DNA from: Strongylocentrotus droebachiensis
Lineage: Eukaryota; Echinodermata; Echinoidea; Camarodonta; Strongylocentrotidae
Length of the DNA stretch: 64,000 nt
NCBI GenBank assembly: GCA_035222895.1
Contig: JAVYIG010000600.1
Location: 62,001 to 126,000, forward strand
Reading direction: 5' to 3'
Both the position numbers and the translations under genes were made by a program. This document shows positions 12,831-23,963 of the stretch, piece after piece; positions within the stretch are counted from its first letter, which is position 1, and each line of letters begins with the position of its first letter. The notes below the pieces were generated by a model, which saw nothing but the letters and a program-made list of their open reading frames with translations, searched no databases and was not told the DNA's origin.

Positions 12831-13034
12831 CTTTTTTCTGCAAAATCGTGCTTGAATAAAAAATGTGTGCATGTCATGTGACGCGTATTGACCAATCACG
12901 ATGCTTAAAATACTAGAGCCATTTTATAAAACTTTGTTTACGCTTTTTTCTGCAAAATCGTGCTTGCATCAAAAATGTGTGCATGTCATGTGACGCGTAT
13001 TGACCAATCACGATGCTTAAAATACTAGAGCCAT
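12829..13034. repeat. 112-bp tandem duplication with CCAAT and TGACG words
   Basis: Two copies begin CGCTTTTTTCTGCAAAATCG (12,829 and 12,941) and end at AATACTAGAGCCAT. Each contains TGTGACGCGTATTGACCAATC, which juxtaposes a TGACG word and a CCAAT box on the same face. This looks promoter-like, but no gene start follows nearby, so function is not supported. Confidence 0.55.
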
Positions 13035-13400
13035 GAATAATGTTAATTATTGTTGCCGCTTAAGCGCACAACTTTTTTTTGATAGACTCGTGTATAGGAT
13101 GAGTGTATGTTAAGTGTTTTGCGTAGATATTTCAAGATATGGTACCGAACTACGACCATGTCATTGTCTGTAACAACAAAAAACATACAGGAAAAAGAAG
13201 TGACTTTAAATTCGACAGATTTTAATACAGATTTTGTTTTAATTCGTTTGCATCTCAAATGGTAAAATATAACTCCATCAATATAATAATAATAATAACA
13301 CTAACGATAATAATGATTATAATGATAATAATTATAATGATAAGCATAGATCAAGCTGAAATATTGATGAAATAATGATGATAATAATAATTATGGTATA

Positions 13401-14682
13401 GGATTTCCTGCCCAAATTCGCCTGTTTGTCATTCGAATTCATTTACTTTGCATTTAAGTTAGCGCAGATCGGCTTTGCCATGCCAATTATCATTCAATTT
13501 TCCAGTTTTTGTATTTAATTTAGGAATTTGTTCGAAGGGTTTCATAGATCTCTCATTCAATTTAGAAACTGCTCAACTAGCATTCAAATTAATATTCACT
13601 TGTCGAAGCGTAATTTTTATCATTCAAATTAACACCTGTCATTCGTATTCGTAATATTTGTATTCAAGTTAGGAATGTTAGGGGGAAGAATTGCAACAAA
13701 CTTTTACAGTTTTTAAATAATGCAGTTAAAATGCATGATTTGCCATTGGGGTCTAAGCTGTTATTCCATTTGTTTATTTTCAGGACAATGCAGATGGGTG
13801 TAGTCAGACATAAAGTAAAGAAGGGGCGAAATCAAGGGATATGGCATTTCTGCACGGACATGTTTATATACCCGAGAAAGGTGGGGGTACCCTCAATCGC
13901 CCCTTTTTACTACAGACTAAGAATTTTACAAAAGTAATTCACATCGTCTCTTACACCCAGCACATCCCTCTGTTTTTCTTAAAGAGTTTCATAGTTTACT
14001 TGCCCGCCAGCAGATCGCTGGCTAAAGACATGGCTAAATAATTAATCATGTTCAAATTGTTGACTCTAGTCCCTACCCCAGTCACAATATTGTACCCTTC
14101 TTCCATAATGAAATTATGATCAAATTATGATAAATTTATGATGAAACATAAGACAAACAACTTCCTTACATAAACATTTACATATATACTGAGACCATCA
14201 GGTCCGTAGATGCAAGTCGTTTTTTTTTCCTAACAATCAAACTTAAATGCTGATGAATATCAGATAAATCTAATAAGTATAAATGCAAGAAAATTAAATT
14301 TGATGAAATTAATACACATGAAAACAAATCTCGAAAGAAAAAGAATGAGCTATAAAAAGTGTGTATTAAACGAGAAATGTATATTGACCATCAATTTAAG
14401 TGCACAAAGTGCTAATTTGAATGCTACAAATGAATTAGAATGCTAAAAATACACCGTCGCGTTGTCAGAAAATCGGGTTGCGCCAAATCGAATGACCAAA
14501 TAGCGAAAGAAGCACATTGTTCATTAATGAAACATACGTAGATTCTAACGAAAATTCCATAGTTTTGAAAACTAGAAAAGGGAATATAAACCCGAGATAT
14601 ACCTGACTGCACTAAAACAGTCGAATTCGAACGCAAGACAAATTAATTTGAATGACAAACTCGCGAATTTGGCCGGGAAATC
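13401..14682. mobile_element. 1.28-kb non-autonomous TIR element
   Basis: Imperfect terminal inverted repeats of about 45 bp begin GGATTTCCTGCCCAAATTCG on the left and GATTTCCCGGCCAAATTCG on the right when inverted. TATA lies directly outside both ends (13,397-13,400 and 14,683-14,686). Subterminal copies of CATTCAAATT recur near both ends. Copy C reads straight through this site near 22,035. No transposase frame exists; the short open frames inside are incidental. Confidence 0.65.
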
Positions 14683-15438
14683 TATATAATACTAATAATG
14701 GGTTCTTGTATGGCGCTCATGTCTGTCACACTTGACACTCCTGGCAATCCACAATCGTCATCACATTTTCATGGATAAGGAAATAGTCCCATAACTTGTT
14801 TTAATTTTAGTGCCCCCCCCCCCCTTCCCATAGCATTGTGTTATACGGTTATAGAAAAAGAGTATGAAAATCAACTTGTATATTTCATGCCTTTAGAAGA
14901 AAAAAATATTCTCATAAAGTTCACTCTTTCGAAAGAACAACGATTTTAGAAATATAGAAATGATGTACAAACAAAATTATTGCCATGAATTTAGCTCTTA
15001 TTAGAAGGGAAAGAACACTTTCAAAAATTATTAAGACATATGTCTGGTCTTTCTTTTTTTGTATACATCGTGCTAGTATGTTTTATTACATCTTTTAATC
15101 TTTTGTTGTTGTTCTGCATACTAGTATTCATATAATATGATGTTAAATGTCCATGTACAATGCTTTCTAACAGTCAGACTTCGGTGTCGTCTAAATAAAG
15201 AGCATCAATCGGTCATTAATTTATACAAATCAACAGATATAAAGAAATTGGTTGACTTTGCAAAATACAAACAGAAACATGTCTGAAAGAGAATGCATTG
15301 ACATAATTTTCCTGCATGCATTTAAGATAAGTGTTAAGAATTATTAAATGACAGAGGACGTTTTTATCGAAGTAAATAAGTTGTTTTTACAATGATTGCA
15401 ATGGGCTTTGGTCGAAATGGATAGGACTCTTAAAATGA

Positions 15439-16257
15439 TTAAAACAAAATCATGAGTAAGGTAGTCAGAACCGTCACCATGGTTACACTACCATGTACAA
15501 TGTTGCTAGCCTTACCGTCAGTGTCTACCGTTGGTAGGACCTGGTTTGGTCTTAGGTTCCTGCTGTCGACCTCTCCATGGAAACAACCCAAGATGTACGG
15601 AAAATCCTCTGTGATGTGGTAACGGTAGTTACCGCCGACGTAACGGCCGTGACATACGTCAAGATCCGCAGTATACAGTTCGTTGCCGTTCTCGTCGTTC
15701 GGGCCATAGATAGGGAACCCATCCAGGGCCACGCCGATGATGGTTGATGGTACGTTATCTTGGTCGCTGAACACGCAGAAAGGACTGCTGTGGTAGTGAT
15801 AGATACCATTTTGTGTTGGGTGAGCATCGCATTCATCGAACGTCTCCTTCTCGCTGATCACGGCGTCGGTTCCCTCATTGGAGTACGGGTTAAAGAGGGC
15901 GACGCCATTGAGCGCCAACCCGACCGGGCCCAACGGCAACTCGTACTTCGCGTTCGACGAGGTCGGGTTCTTGGGGATGTAGAACTCAAAGTCCTGCTCG
16001 AGAATGCCAACGTGGTCCTTAGGGAGAGCGAAGGGTCCAGCGGTATGATCGGGAATCCCATTCGATGTCACCACATAGGTGTCGTCATTGTGTTCAGCGA
16101 TGGTGATGAATCCTTGTAGACCGGTGTTCGGGTCGATGTGGGTTCTTGCTCCGAACTCGTTGATCTCGTCATCGGTAAGGCAAGACACGTCAATTGGAAA
16201 TGCGTTCAGGAACAGGCATGCTGTTAATACCAGCATGGTAAATTTACAGTTTCCCAT
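15439..16257 (-). CDS. YHYH-domain protein 1, secreted, GPI-anchor type
   Basis: 272 residues in one exon. Residues 1-26 form a signal peptide with hydrophobic core LVLTACLFLNAF. The YHYH domain fills about 35-230, with GIYHYHSSPFCVF (YHYH at 153-156), ALDGFPIYGPNDENGNEL and YRYHITEDFPYILGC. Four Cys (143, 161, 202, 225) are conserved in all six paralogues and probably form disulfides. A short stalk precedes a hydrophobic tail at 258-272, which fits a GPI-anchor signal. The start follows a CAG splice acceptor directly, as in the paralogues. It differs from the 23.1 kb copy at about 28 residues. YHYH proteins (Pfam family of that name) occur in bacteria and some animals and have no established biochemical role. 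His and Cys richness suggests metal binding, which is inference. Confidence 0.88.
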   Translation of the reverse strand: MGNCKFTMLVLTACLFLNAFPIDVSCLTDDEINEFGARTHIDPNTGLQGFITIAEHNDDTYVVTSNGIPDHTAGPFALPKDHVGILEQDFEFYIPKNPTSSNAKYELPLGPVGLALNGVALFNPYSNEGTDAVISEKETFDECDAHPTQNGIYHYHSSPFCVFSDQDNVPSTIIGVALDGFPIYGPNDENGNELYTADLDVCHGRYVGGNYRYHITEDFPYILGCFHGEVDSRNLRPNQVLPTVDTDGKASNIVHGSVTMVTVLTTLLMILF

Positions 16258-16383
16258 CTGTTTTTTAATTTAATGGGGAGAAAAACATGAAATATAACAG
16301 GGAATTCCAAAGTATGTACAATACGTTTAAAGTATTATCGATATTTTTTGTTGAATTGTGAACATAAATTGAAAAACAAATAT

Positions 16384-17089
16384 TTAAGTAATATTGACTG
16401 CCTTCTGGGCAATACGACATATATCGCCCGAACCGAATGTGAGGGTGATATATGACGAGTCGTATTGCCCTGAATTAGGCAGTCAATATTACTATTATTA
16501 ACCACATCAGACATCTAGAGCAAACAAGAAGCTCTTACTATCCTATACTCTTAAATTATGTAGGCTACACAGGGTTTCCTAGCATTAGAAGTTGCAAAAA
16601 CATTGTCAAACCAGCACTGTTCATCCAGTGTTTGACAGATTTTCGATACACTGCAAACATTTTGCCTAGGGTGTGATTGTTACGTCACAATAGAGTTCGC
16701 GCAAAGTGTGCATTTTCTTATACACGATGCGCGATGTAAATTACAGTAGCTGATGTGCGATGTAAATTACAACTGGCTCTTTATTATTGCTCACTAGTTT
16801 AACACGCATTTTGCCATTGACTTTTCAGAGCGGGCTAAAATATTTGTTCATTGGTTTACTGTATAACCATATTGACCGGCAAATTACACACAAATCCCAT
16901 TGACTTTTCTGAGCGGGCTAAAATAGTTGTTCATTGGTTTACTGTATAACCATATTGACCGGCAATTACACACAAAATCCCATTGACTTTTCTGAGCGGG
17001 CTAAACTATTGTAGTTTTGTTGGCTTATCCATCAAACCTTGAGGGCAATAACATTTAAAAATTGCCCTGCTCATATATCTGATACGGTT
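16384..17089. mobile_element. ~700-bp insertion with hairpin end and 83-bp repeats
   Basis: Copy C lacks this block between AAATATT and ATCTGATAT (near 24,095). It begins with an inverted repeat, TAATATTGACTGCC...GGCAGTCAATATTA (16,386-16,493), and contains 2.4 tandem units of 83 bp starting CCATTGACTTTTC at 16,814, 16,897 and 16,980. No coding frame is present. It probably is a non-autonomous DNA element in the intron of YHYH gene 1; the family is unknown. Confidence 0.55.
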
Positions 17090-17139
17090 AATAATATCTG
17101 ATATTATATTTTGTCTCATTCAAGGTCTAGTATGGCCTT

Positions 17140-17835
17140 TAGCTTCATACAGCCATCAGACAAGATGAAATCTTAGATGGGTTCGGTTACGTATGAGACA
17201 AAATAACTTGAACTTGTCCTACCGTGGTTATTTACCTTTCATATGGTGGTGTGATTTCGAAAATCTGATATCACCAATGGAAAGATGATCATAAAATTAC
17301 CCAGGAACGAAATTTTCTTTGGAATTGGGTGCGAAATTGTGAAAATATAGACAAAAGATCGGCAAATTAAATTTTGCAGTTATTTGCGTCCGTTCCGAAA
17401 AATTATCAACTTACCGATAAGGGTCTGGAAATATCCATTTTGAGAGCAGAAATCCTCAAAATTGTAAGTACAAAGTGGCACCAACTGATTGTATGATATC
17501 TTGCCTTGCAAATTATGATATTACCTTATTTATGATGGATCACATTTTTTTATAAATCGACTGTAAACCCCCGTGCGTGAAGTTAGGTCACATTGTTTTT
17601 ATGACTTTTTTAGATGCAGCGCGCACGCACGATCGGACATCGAATTTTTAGTTCGCGATATCTCCGAAATCCTTCGAAGATACATTTTCTAGTTGAACCA
17701 ATCTGTAGTAAAAAACTTTGCCATCAATTTAGTAATTATTGAAATGAATAAATTTGTGTAGAATATGAGAAATCATAGATCGAATATCACATTTTGTAAT
17801 ATGTTCTAAAATGTCCGCGAACTTTGGTCACCCTT
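17140..17835. other. Copy-B-specific intronic sequence
   Basis: This stretch is absent from the matching part of copy C, where the flanking blocks are only about 110 bp apart. I see no TIRs, open frame or tandem structure. It may be an insertion in B or a deletion in C. Confidence 0.35.
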
Positions 17836-18832
17836 TCATACAACTAACGAGATTGATAATTCAACTTTCAATCGCTCTACATATTCAATCAATTTTCATA
17901 ATAGTTTACAGTCCACTCCACTATTTTTCACACTACCATGAATTATAGGTATCGTTCATTTACCCATATGGTTTGTATATCTATATCTTGAGGTCTCAAT
18001 CGTTCCATTTATTTCCAAGAGGATAACAATGAGGCGTATCAAAACAAGATGTTGTATCGCCCTTTAGGTGCCAGAACATGGGTCAGTCGGCCGGATTTTT
18101 TTTTTTTTAAATTTAACTTTGATTTAATCCTCAAAACAGCGACCATCGCCAAAAGAACTCAAAACCTCGAATCTCGCTGGTTTCTAGCTGGTGTAGTGCA
18201 TGGTATATACACGTACACGAGGCCGGTGTCTACTTGTTATCGCTAGTAGGATTTCGAAAATAGGACAGAAGACGAGTGAGAATTTGGTTATAATTTAATG
18301 ATTTAATGCATTTATATCCCATTATTAAACAAACAAAATACTTTCTTTTCTTTTCTTTTTTTTTTACTAAATGTTTTATTTTATTAAAAAAAACGGTTTA
18401 AAAAAAATACTTTATTAAAAAGCGGACCGTAGATTTTAAGATTTTGGGGTCGGTCGCAATGGGAAACGCCTGATGAGAGAAATACAAATATCAAAAACGA
18501 TAGCAGCTATACTTTCGATCGAGAACAAAAAAACTCAACCTAAAGCAATTTTCATAGCATTGCATGTGCGTTATATATTGAATGTGCGAACTTGACACTG
18601 ACGGGTAACGTACTCCGCATTTCGTCCTCTGGTCATAAAAAAGAAATCGCCGCCATGGTATAGCATCATATTATTTAACATCATGGACCTACTACAAAAC
18701 ACCCTCTTCACTAATACACTCGCTATGTGTTACACTTTGTCAATGACACTCGTTATTTTCCACAATAGCCATCTACATGCAGATGTATTTAACTTACCAT
18801 TTACGGCCTTTGTATCTTTCTTTTGCAGCACA

Positions 18833-20010
18833 CCACTGAATTCAACTATTAAACAATTCGTGTACAATGAAAGCAAACTGCTAAATTCATAGACGTCTTT
18901 GTTCGGTCTTCTAACAAAATAATGAAGCCTACAAAAGTTCGAGATCTGACGCGAGACCGACCTACTTCCTAAATAAGCAAATAGTGCATTGGAGTTGGAA
19001 AAGATTATCGAGATAATATGTATCCAAGCATATGGAGACCCGGTATGGAGAACAGCAAGTTTGAAGTTTGCGATTCAATTACGGTACCAGGTATGGTAAT
19101 GCTCGATAACAAGAGCCCCCCCCCCCCCCCTTGTTTGTTTCTCTTTCCCCCTCTCTCTCACTTTCTCTCTTTCTCTCTCGCTATCTCTCTCTTTCTCTCT
19201 CTTTCTCTCTTTGTGTTCAATTCAATACATACATTCAACTCTCTATTGATGTTCACCAGGTTCAATGTCAACAACCGTAAATCGCCCACTCGCCGGGAGA
19301 CTAGGAGTGGTACCAGGTACAACCCTGGTAGTCACGTGTTTGTTTTTTGACTTGTTCTTTCTTGTATTTGTATTGGGATTTATTCATTGAACTTCATTGA
19401 TTGACACATACAATAATATGCTTTTGTATTTTGTGAGCAGTCACCTACAAACATACCTGTATTTTAATTCATCAACTAGAAAGATGCCGTTTCATGTAGT
19501 CATATCATGCGTATATATACAAATATATATATCACAAAATATATAAATTCTCAACGCCAGATGAGGGCGAAAATTTACAGCTGACAGAAATAAACAAATA
19601 GTGCATTGGAGTTGGAAAAGATTATCGAGATAATATGCATCCAAGCATATATGGAGACCCGGTATGGAGATGGAGTATAATACAGCTCTTTGCAGCAAAC
19701 TCACGTCTATCACAATTGTAGTACGATTCAATTACGGTACCAGCTATGGTCATGCTCGATAACATTTCCAAGAGCCTCCCCCCCCCCTTTTTTTGTATCT
19801 CTCTCCCTCTCTCTCTTTCTCTCTCGCTATCTCTCCCTCTCTCTCTCTCTTTCTCTCTTTGTGTTCAATTCAATACATACTTTCAACTCTCTATTGATGT
19901 TCACCAGGTTCAATGTCAACAACCGTAAATCGCCCACTCGCCATGAGACTAGGGGTGGTACCAGGTACAACCCTAATAGTCACGTGTTTTTTTTTTTTTA
20001 CTTGTTCTCT
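18833..20010. repeat. (CT)n modules, copies 2 and 3
   Basis: Copy 2 (18,833-19,350) and partial copy 3 (19,590-20,010) share the ATTATCGAGATAATATG block, a poly-C run, the (CT)n tract and GTTCACCAGGTTCAATGTC. Read on the minus strand they lie immediately upstream of exon 1 of YHYH gene 1, and the shared block AATAATGAAGCCTACAAAAG is kept in all module copies. A promoter role is a guess. Confidence 0.55.
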
Positions 20011-20898
20011 CTTGTATTTGTATTGGGGTTTATTCATTGAACTTCATTGATTGACATATACAATAATATGATTTTTGCATGCTGTGAGCAGTCACATACA
20101 AATATACTTATAGTTTAATTCATCAACTAGAATGATGCCGTTTCATGCAGTCATATCATGCGTACATATATATATGTACATCAGAAAATATATCTATTCC
20201 ACACGCTAGATGAGGGAGAAAGTTTAGAGCTGACAGGAATATATTTCGAACGAAATCCACACAAAAAATACCACTTTGTTTAGAAATTTATATTTCCAAC
20301 ATACGTTGCTATAAAATTTAACATATTATTTTTATTATTCCATATTTGGTCTATTATTCATGTTTACATTAGGAATGCAAAGAGACAATGTTTGCACTTA
20401 CTAAATTTTCAGTGCTGGGCGCTCTTGAAGTTATATCGAATATATCAAATTATCAAAGAGATATTTAGAACACAGAAGAATATATAAATGTATATTTCCT
20501 TTTATCATTTCCCTGATTGTCATATATGTTTATATTATACGCTATGACTCAAAACAATATGCATGTGTGTAATATATACGTAGTCGAATGCCGAACAGTA
20601 ATTATAATGAATATATTGTACCTATGTTTGAAGATAAATGTAAAATGTGTAAATATTTTTACTACACTGAAAATATTATGTAAATGATTTGTGTATAAAA
20701 TAAAAAGTCGTGACTATTAAATATCCCAATTGTCAACAAGCCGGACAATAGTTGTTTTAGTGATTTCATTGTGAGGGCGTCTAAACTGGAATGAGAAGAG
20801 TGCAAGCTCTCCAAGCATGCCTAGGAAAGGACGATAATGTTGTCGAAAAGTGATGAAAAGATCGTAAAAATTTGATAATTTTACTTCATGTTCATAAT

Positions 20899-20936
20899 AG
20901 AATGGCTGTCCTTGTATTACAAGGACAGCCATTCTA
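20899..20936. repeat. Short perfect palindrome from templated inversion
   Basis: AGAATGGCTGTCCTTGTA is followed at once by its reverse complement TACAAGGACAGCCATTCT with a 2-nt centre. Copy A at 3,950-3,965 has only one arm (GAGAACGGCTGTCCATGTA). This pattern fits a local inverted template switch during replication rather than a transposon. Confidence 0.7.
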
Positions 20937-23144
20937 AAACAAGTCTTTCAACGATGTCATGTGAGGTAAACAAAGAGTTTCAATTAGCTGTGCTGCAATT
21001 ACAGGAGACACAGGGGCACATTCTCCCTCCCTCATAAACCACACACACACACATCTCTCTCTACACACACACACACACACATACACACGCACCCACACAC
21101 GCACACACACACACACACACACACCTACACATATACTTTATATCTAATGACTACAAACAAATAAGGGAAAAGAAGGAAAGAAAAGTATAAAAGGAAAGAT
21201 ATAAATGGTAAAAAGGTGAGGGTGAGAAAGAAGAAAAAAGCCCCCCCCCCCCCCCCACGATGCCTAGAATATAACCCGTTTAATAGTGGATGGACACACA
21301 CTTTACAAGTATATCTTACATCTGAACAGCTTACCAGATGATTACCCGTCATAGCGACAACTAATTTTTGCAAAGTGAATTCTATCCGTAGAGATTAATC
21401 AGACTGTTGGTATTTAAACCAAGGTGGTGGGAAAGAAACATGCATAAATTTAAATACATTTTGTAAACAGGACCTTACTAAGCCTGGTGGTCAACTACTT
21501 TCACAATTATAGCCTAGGTAATTAGGTAACAACCAGCTTAGTAAGGTCTTATGAATAGGGGTCCTACCTAGCCCATTACCTGCGACAAACATAACTGCAG
21601 CATGGGTTTTGACGAAGCAGTTGAACATCAGTCGCCGCCCGTAACAAGTAATTAACAGGTATGTCTTGTCATTCAATTAGTTTGTTTAAAGTATTAAGTA
21701 TTGTTGCCGCTTAAGCGCACAACTTTTATTTGATAACCTTGTCCATAGGATGAGTGTATGTAAAGTGTTTTTGCGTATATATTTCCAGATATGGCACCGA
21801 ACTACGTCCATGTCATAATCTATGACCACAACAAAAACACAGGAAAAAGAAGTGACTTTAAATTCAACAGATTTGTATACAGACTTTTTGTTTAATTTCG
21901 TTTTCGTTGCATCTCCAATGGTAAAATGTAACTCCATCAATACAATAATATAATAACACTGATGATAATAATAAACAAGCATAAATCAAGCTTAAATATT
22001 GATGAAATAATGATGATAATAATAATGATAGTAATACTAATAATGGGTCCTTCTATGGCCCTTATGTCTGTCACACTTGACACTCCTGGCGCTCCACAAT
22101 CGTCATCACATTTTCATTGATGAGGGAATACTTCCATAATTTGTTTTAATTGTAATATCCCCAGTATATCTTCTTCCCATAGCAGTGTGTTATACGGTTA
22201 TATAAAAAGAGTATCACAATCACCTTGTATATTTCATGCCTTTAGAAAAAAGATTATTCTCATATAATTCACACTTTTAGAAAGAACAACGGTTTTAGAA
22301 ATATAGAAATGATGTACAGACAGAATTATTGCCATGCCCTTGTTGGAAGAGAAAGAACCCTTTCAAAAATGAAGACATCTGTCTGGTCTTTCTTTTCTTT
22401 CAATGAAAGTAGAAAACACCGCCAAATTTTCCATTAATGGTGATGTAACCGAAATCGCTCCGTCACAGGGGAAACAATCGCCGTGCGCGGGCTCGCTCTC
22501 AAAGGGTTAATACATCCGATTCTATGTTTTATTACATCTTTTAATCTTTTTTTGTTGTTTTTTGTTCTGCATACTAGTACTTATATCATTTGATGTTTAA
22601 ATCTATTTGCTCCTCTTAAATTCGAGCACTTTCTACTTTATTGCATAAAGGAACTATCTCGATAAACCGCCTTCATCTTTTATGATACACTGATTCCATG
22701 TATAATTATTTGCATCTGGTCTGTATTTCTGACCTGTATGTGGATATGCTTTTATTGGAATCAGATAAACTTGAAGTTGAATATATATTATGAGCCATCG
22801 CTTTCTACCAGTCAGACTTCGTTGTCGTGTAAATTAAAAGCATCATTCAGTCATTCATTTATACAAATCATCAGATAGACCTCTGCTTTTGCAGTTGAGT
22901 CTGGAATAAATTCTTAGATTGAATTGAATACAGAAATCGGTTGACTTTGCAAAGTACAAACAAAAACATTTCTCAAAGAGAACGCAGTGACATATTTTTG
23001 CTGCATGCATTTAAGATAAGAATTAAGAATAATTAAGAATAATTATATAACAGAGGACGTTGTTATCGAAGTAAATGAGCTTTTTTGTTAAGTTGTCTCG
23101 AAATAATTGTATTGGGCTTTGGTCGAAATGGACTCTTAAAATGA

Positions 23145-23963
23145 TTAAAACAAAATCACGAGTAAGGTAGTCAGTACCGTCACCATGGTTACACTACCAT
23201 GTACAATGTTGCTTGCCTTACCGTCAGTGTCTACCGTTGGTAGGATCTGGTTTGGTCTTAGGTTCCTGCTGTCGACCACTCCATGGAAACAGCCCAAGAT
23301 GTACGGAAAATCCTCTGTGATGTGGTAACGGTAGTTACCGTCGACGTAACGGCCGTGACATACGTCAAGATCCGCAGAATACAGTTCGTTGCCGTGCTCG
23401 TCGTTCGGGCCATAGATAGGGAACCCATCCAGGGCCACGCCGATGATGGTTGATGCTACGTTATCTCGGTCGCTGAACACGCAGAAAGGACTGCTGTGGT
23501 AGTGATAGATACCATTGGGTGTTGGGTGACCATCGCATTCATCGAACGTCGCCTCCTCGCTGATCACGGCGTCGGTTCCACCAATGGCGTACGGGTTGAA
23601 GAGGGCGACGCCGTTGAGCGCCAACCCGACCGGACCCATCGGCAGCTCGTACTTAGCGTCCGACGAAGTCGGGTTCTTGGGGATGTAGAACTCAAAGTCC
23701 TGCTCGAGAATGTCATCGACGTCCTGAGGGAGAGCGAAAGGTCCAGCGATATGATCGGGAATCCCGTTAGATGTTACCACATATGTGTCGTCGTTGTGTT
23801 CAGCGATGGTGATGAATCCTTGGAGACCGGTGTTTGAGTCGGTGTGGTTTCTTGCTCCGAACTCGTTGATCTCGTCATCGGTAAGGCAAGACACGTCGAT
23901 TAGAAATGCGTTCAGGAACAGGCATGCTGTTAATACCAGCATGGTCAATCTACAGTTTCCCAT
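23145..23963 (-). CDS. YHYH-domain protein 2, secreted, GPI-anchor type
   Basis: 272 residues in one exon, collinear with the 15.4 kb protein and about 90% identical. It has the same signal peptide, YHYH at 153-156, the DGFPIYGPNDE motif, YRYHITEDFPYILGC and the C-terminal hydrophobic segment. Replacements cluster at 79-85, 125-127 and 136-137, next to the putative active or ligand face, while the motifs and four Cys are unchanged. The frame is intact, which argues for function after duplication. CAG precedes the ATG directly. It lies within copy C of the local duplication. Biochemical role unknown; extracellular surface location is inferred from the two hydrophobic ends. Confidence 0.88.
   Translation of the reverse strand: MGNCRLTMLVLTACLFLNAFLIDVSCLTDDEINEFGARNHTDSNTGLQGFITIAEHNDDTYVVTSNGIPDHIAGPFALPQDVDDILEQDFEFYIPKNPTSSDAKYELPMGPVGLALNGVALFNPYAIGGTDAVISEEATFDECDGHPTPNGIYHYHSSPFCVFSDRDNVASTIIGVALDGFPIYGPNDEHGNELYSADLDVCHGRYVDGNYRYHITEDFPYILGCFHGVVDSRNLRPNQILPTVDTDGKASNIVHGSVTMVTVLTTLLVILF

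Larger units (their letters stand above)
16258..18798 (-). other. Predicted 5'UTR intron and exon 1 donor of YHYH gene 1
   Basis: On the minus strand, AAATG|GTAAGTT (exon end 18,798) is a strong splice donor and AAAAACAG just before the ATG at 16,257 is the acceptor, giving an intron of about 2.54 kb. Exon 1 would include TGCAAAAGAAAGATAC. The same exon words and donor occur in the second paralogue at 25,348, supporting a real non-coding first exon. The transcription start is unknown. Confidence 0.55.
13035..20200. repeat. Segmental duplication copy B (carries YHYH gene 1)
   Basis: Order of shared blocks: 13,040-13,390 (as 4,660-4,990 and 21,700-22,040), 14,697-15,125 (as 22,040-22,560), 15,160-15,320 (as 22,795-23,010), the YHYH gene, 16,258-16,380 and 17,085-17,135 (as 23,964-24,140), 17,838-18,000 (as 24,255-24,780), then 18,780-19,500. 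Insertions private to this copy lie at 13,401-14,682, 16,384-17,089 and about 17,140-17,835. Confidence 0.75.

Noticed and set aside
15552-16119. Long frames antisense to or overlapping YHYH gene 1 (also 23,496-23,837, 30,520-30,945 and 49,133-49,606)
   Set aside because: They are shadows of the YHYH coding frame; the conserved motifs and signal peptide exist only in the chosen frame.
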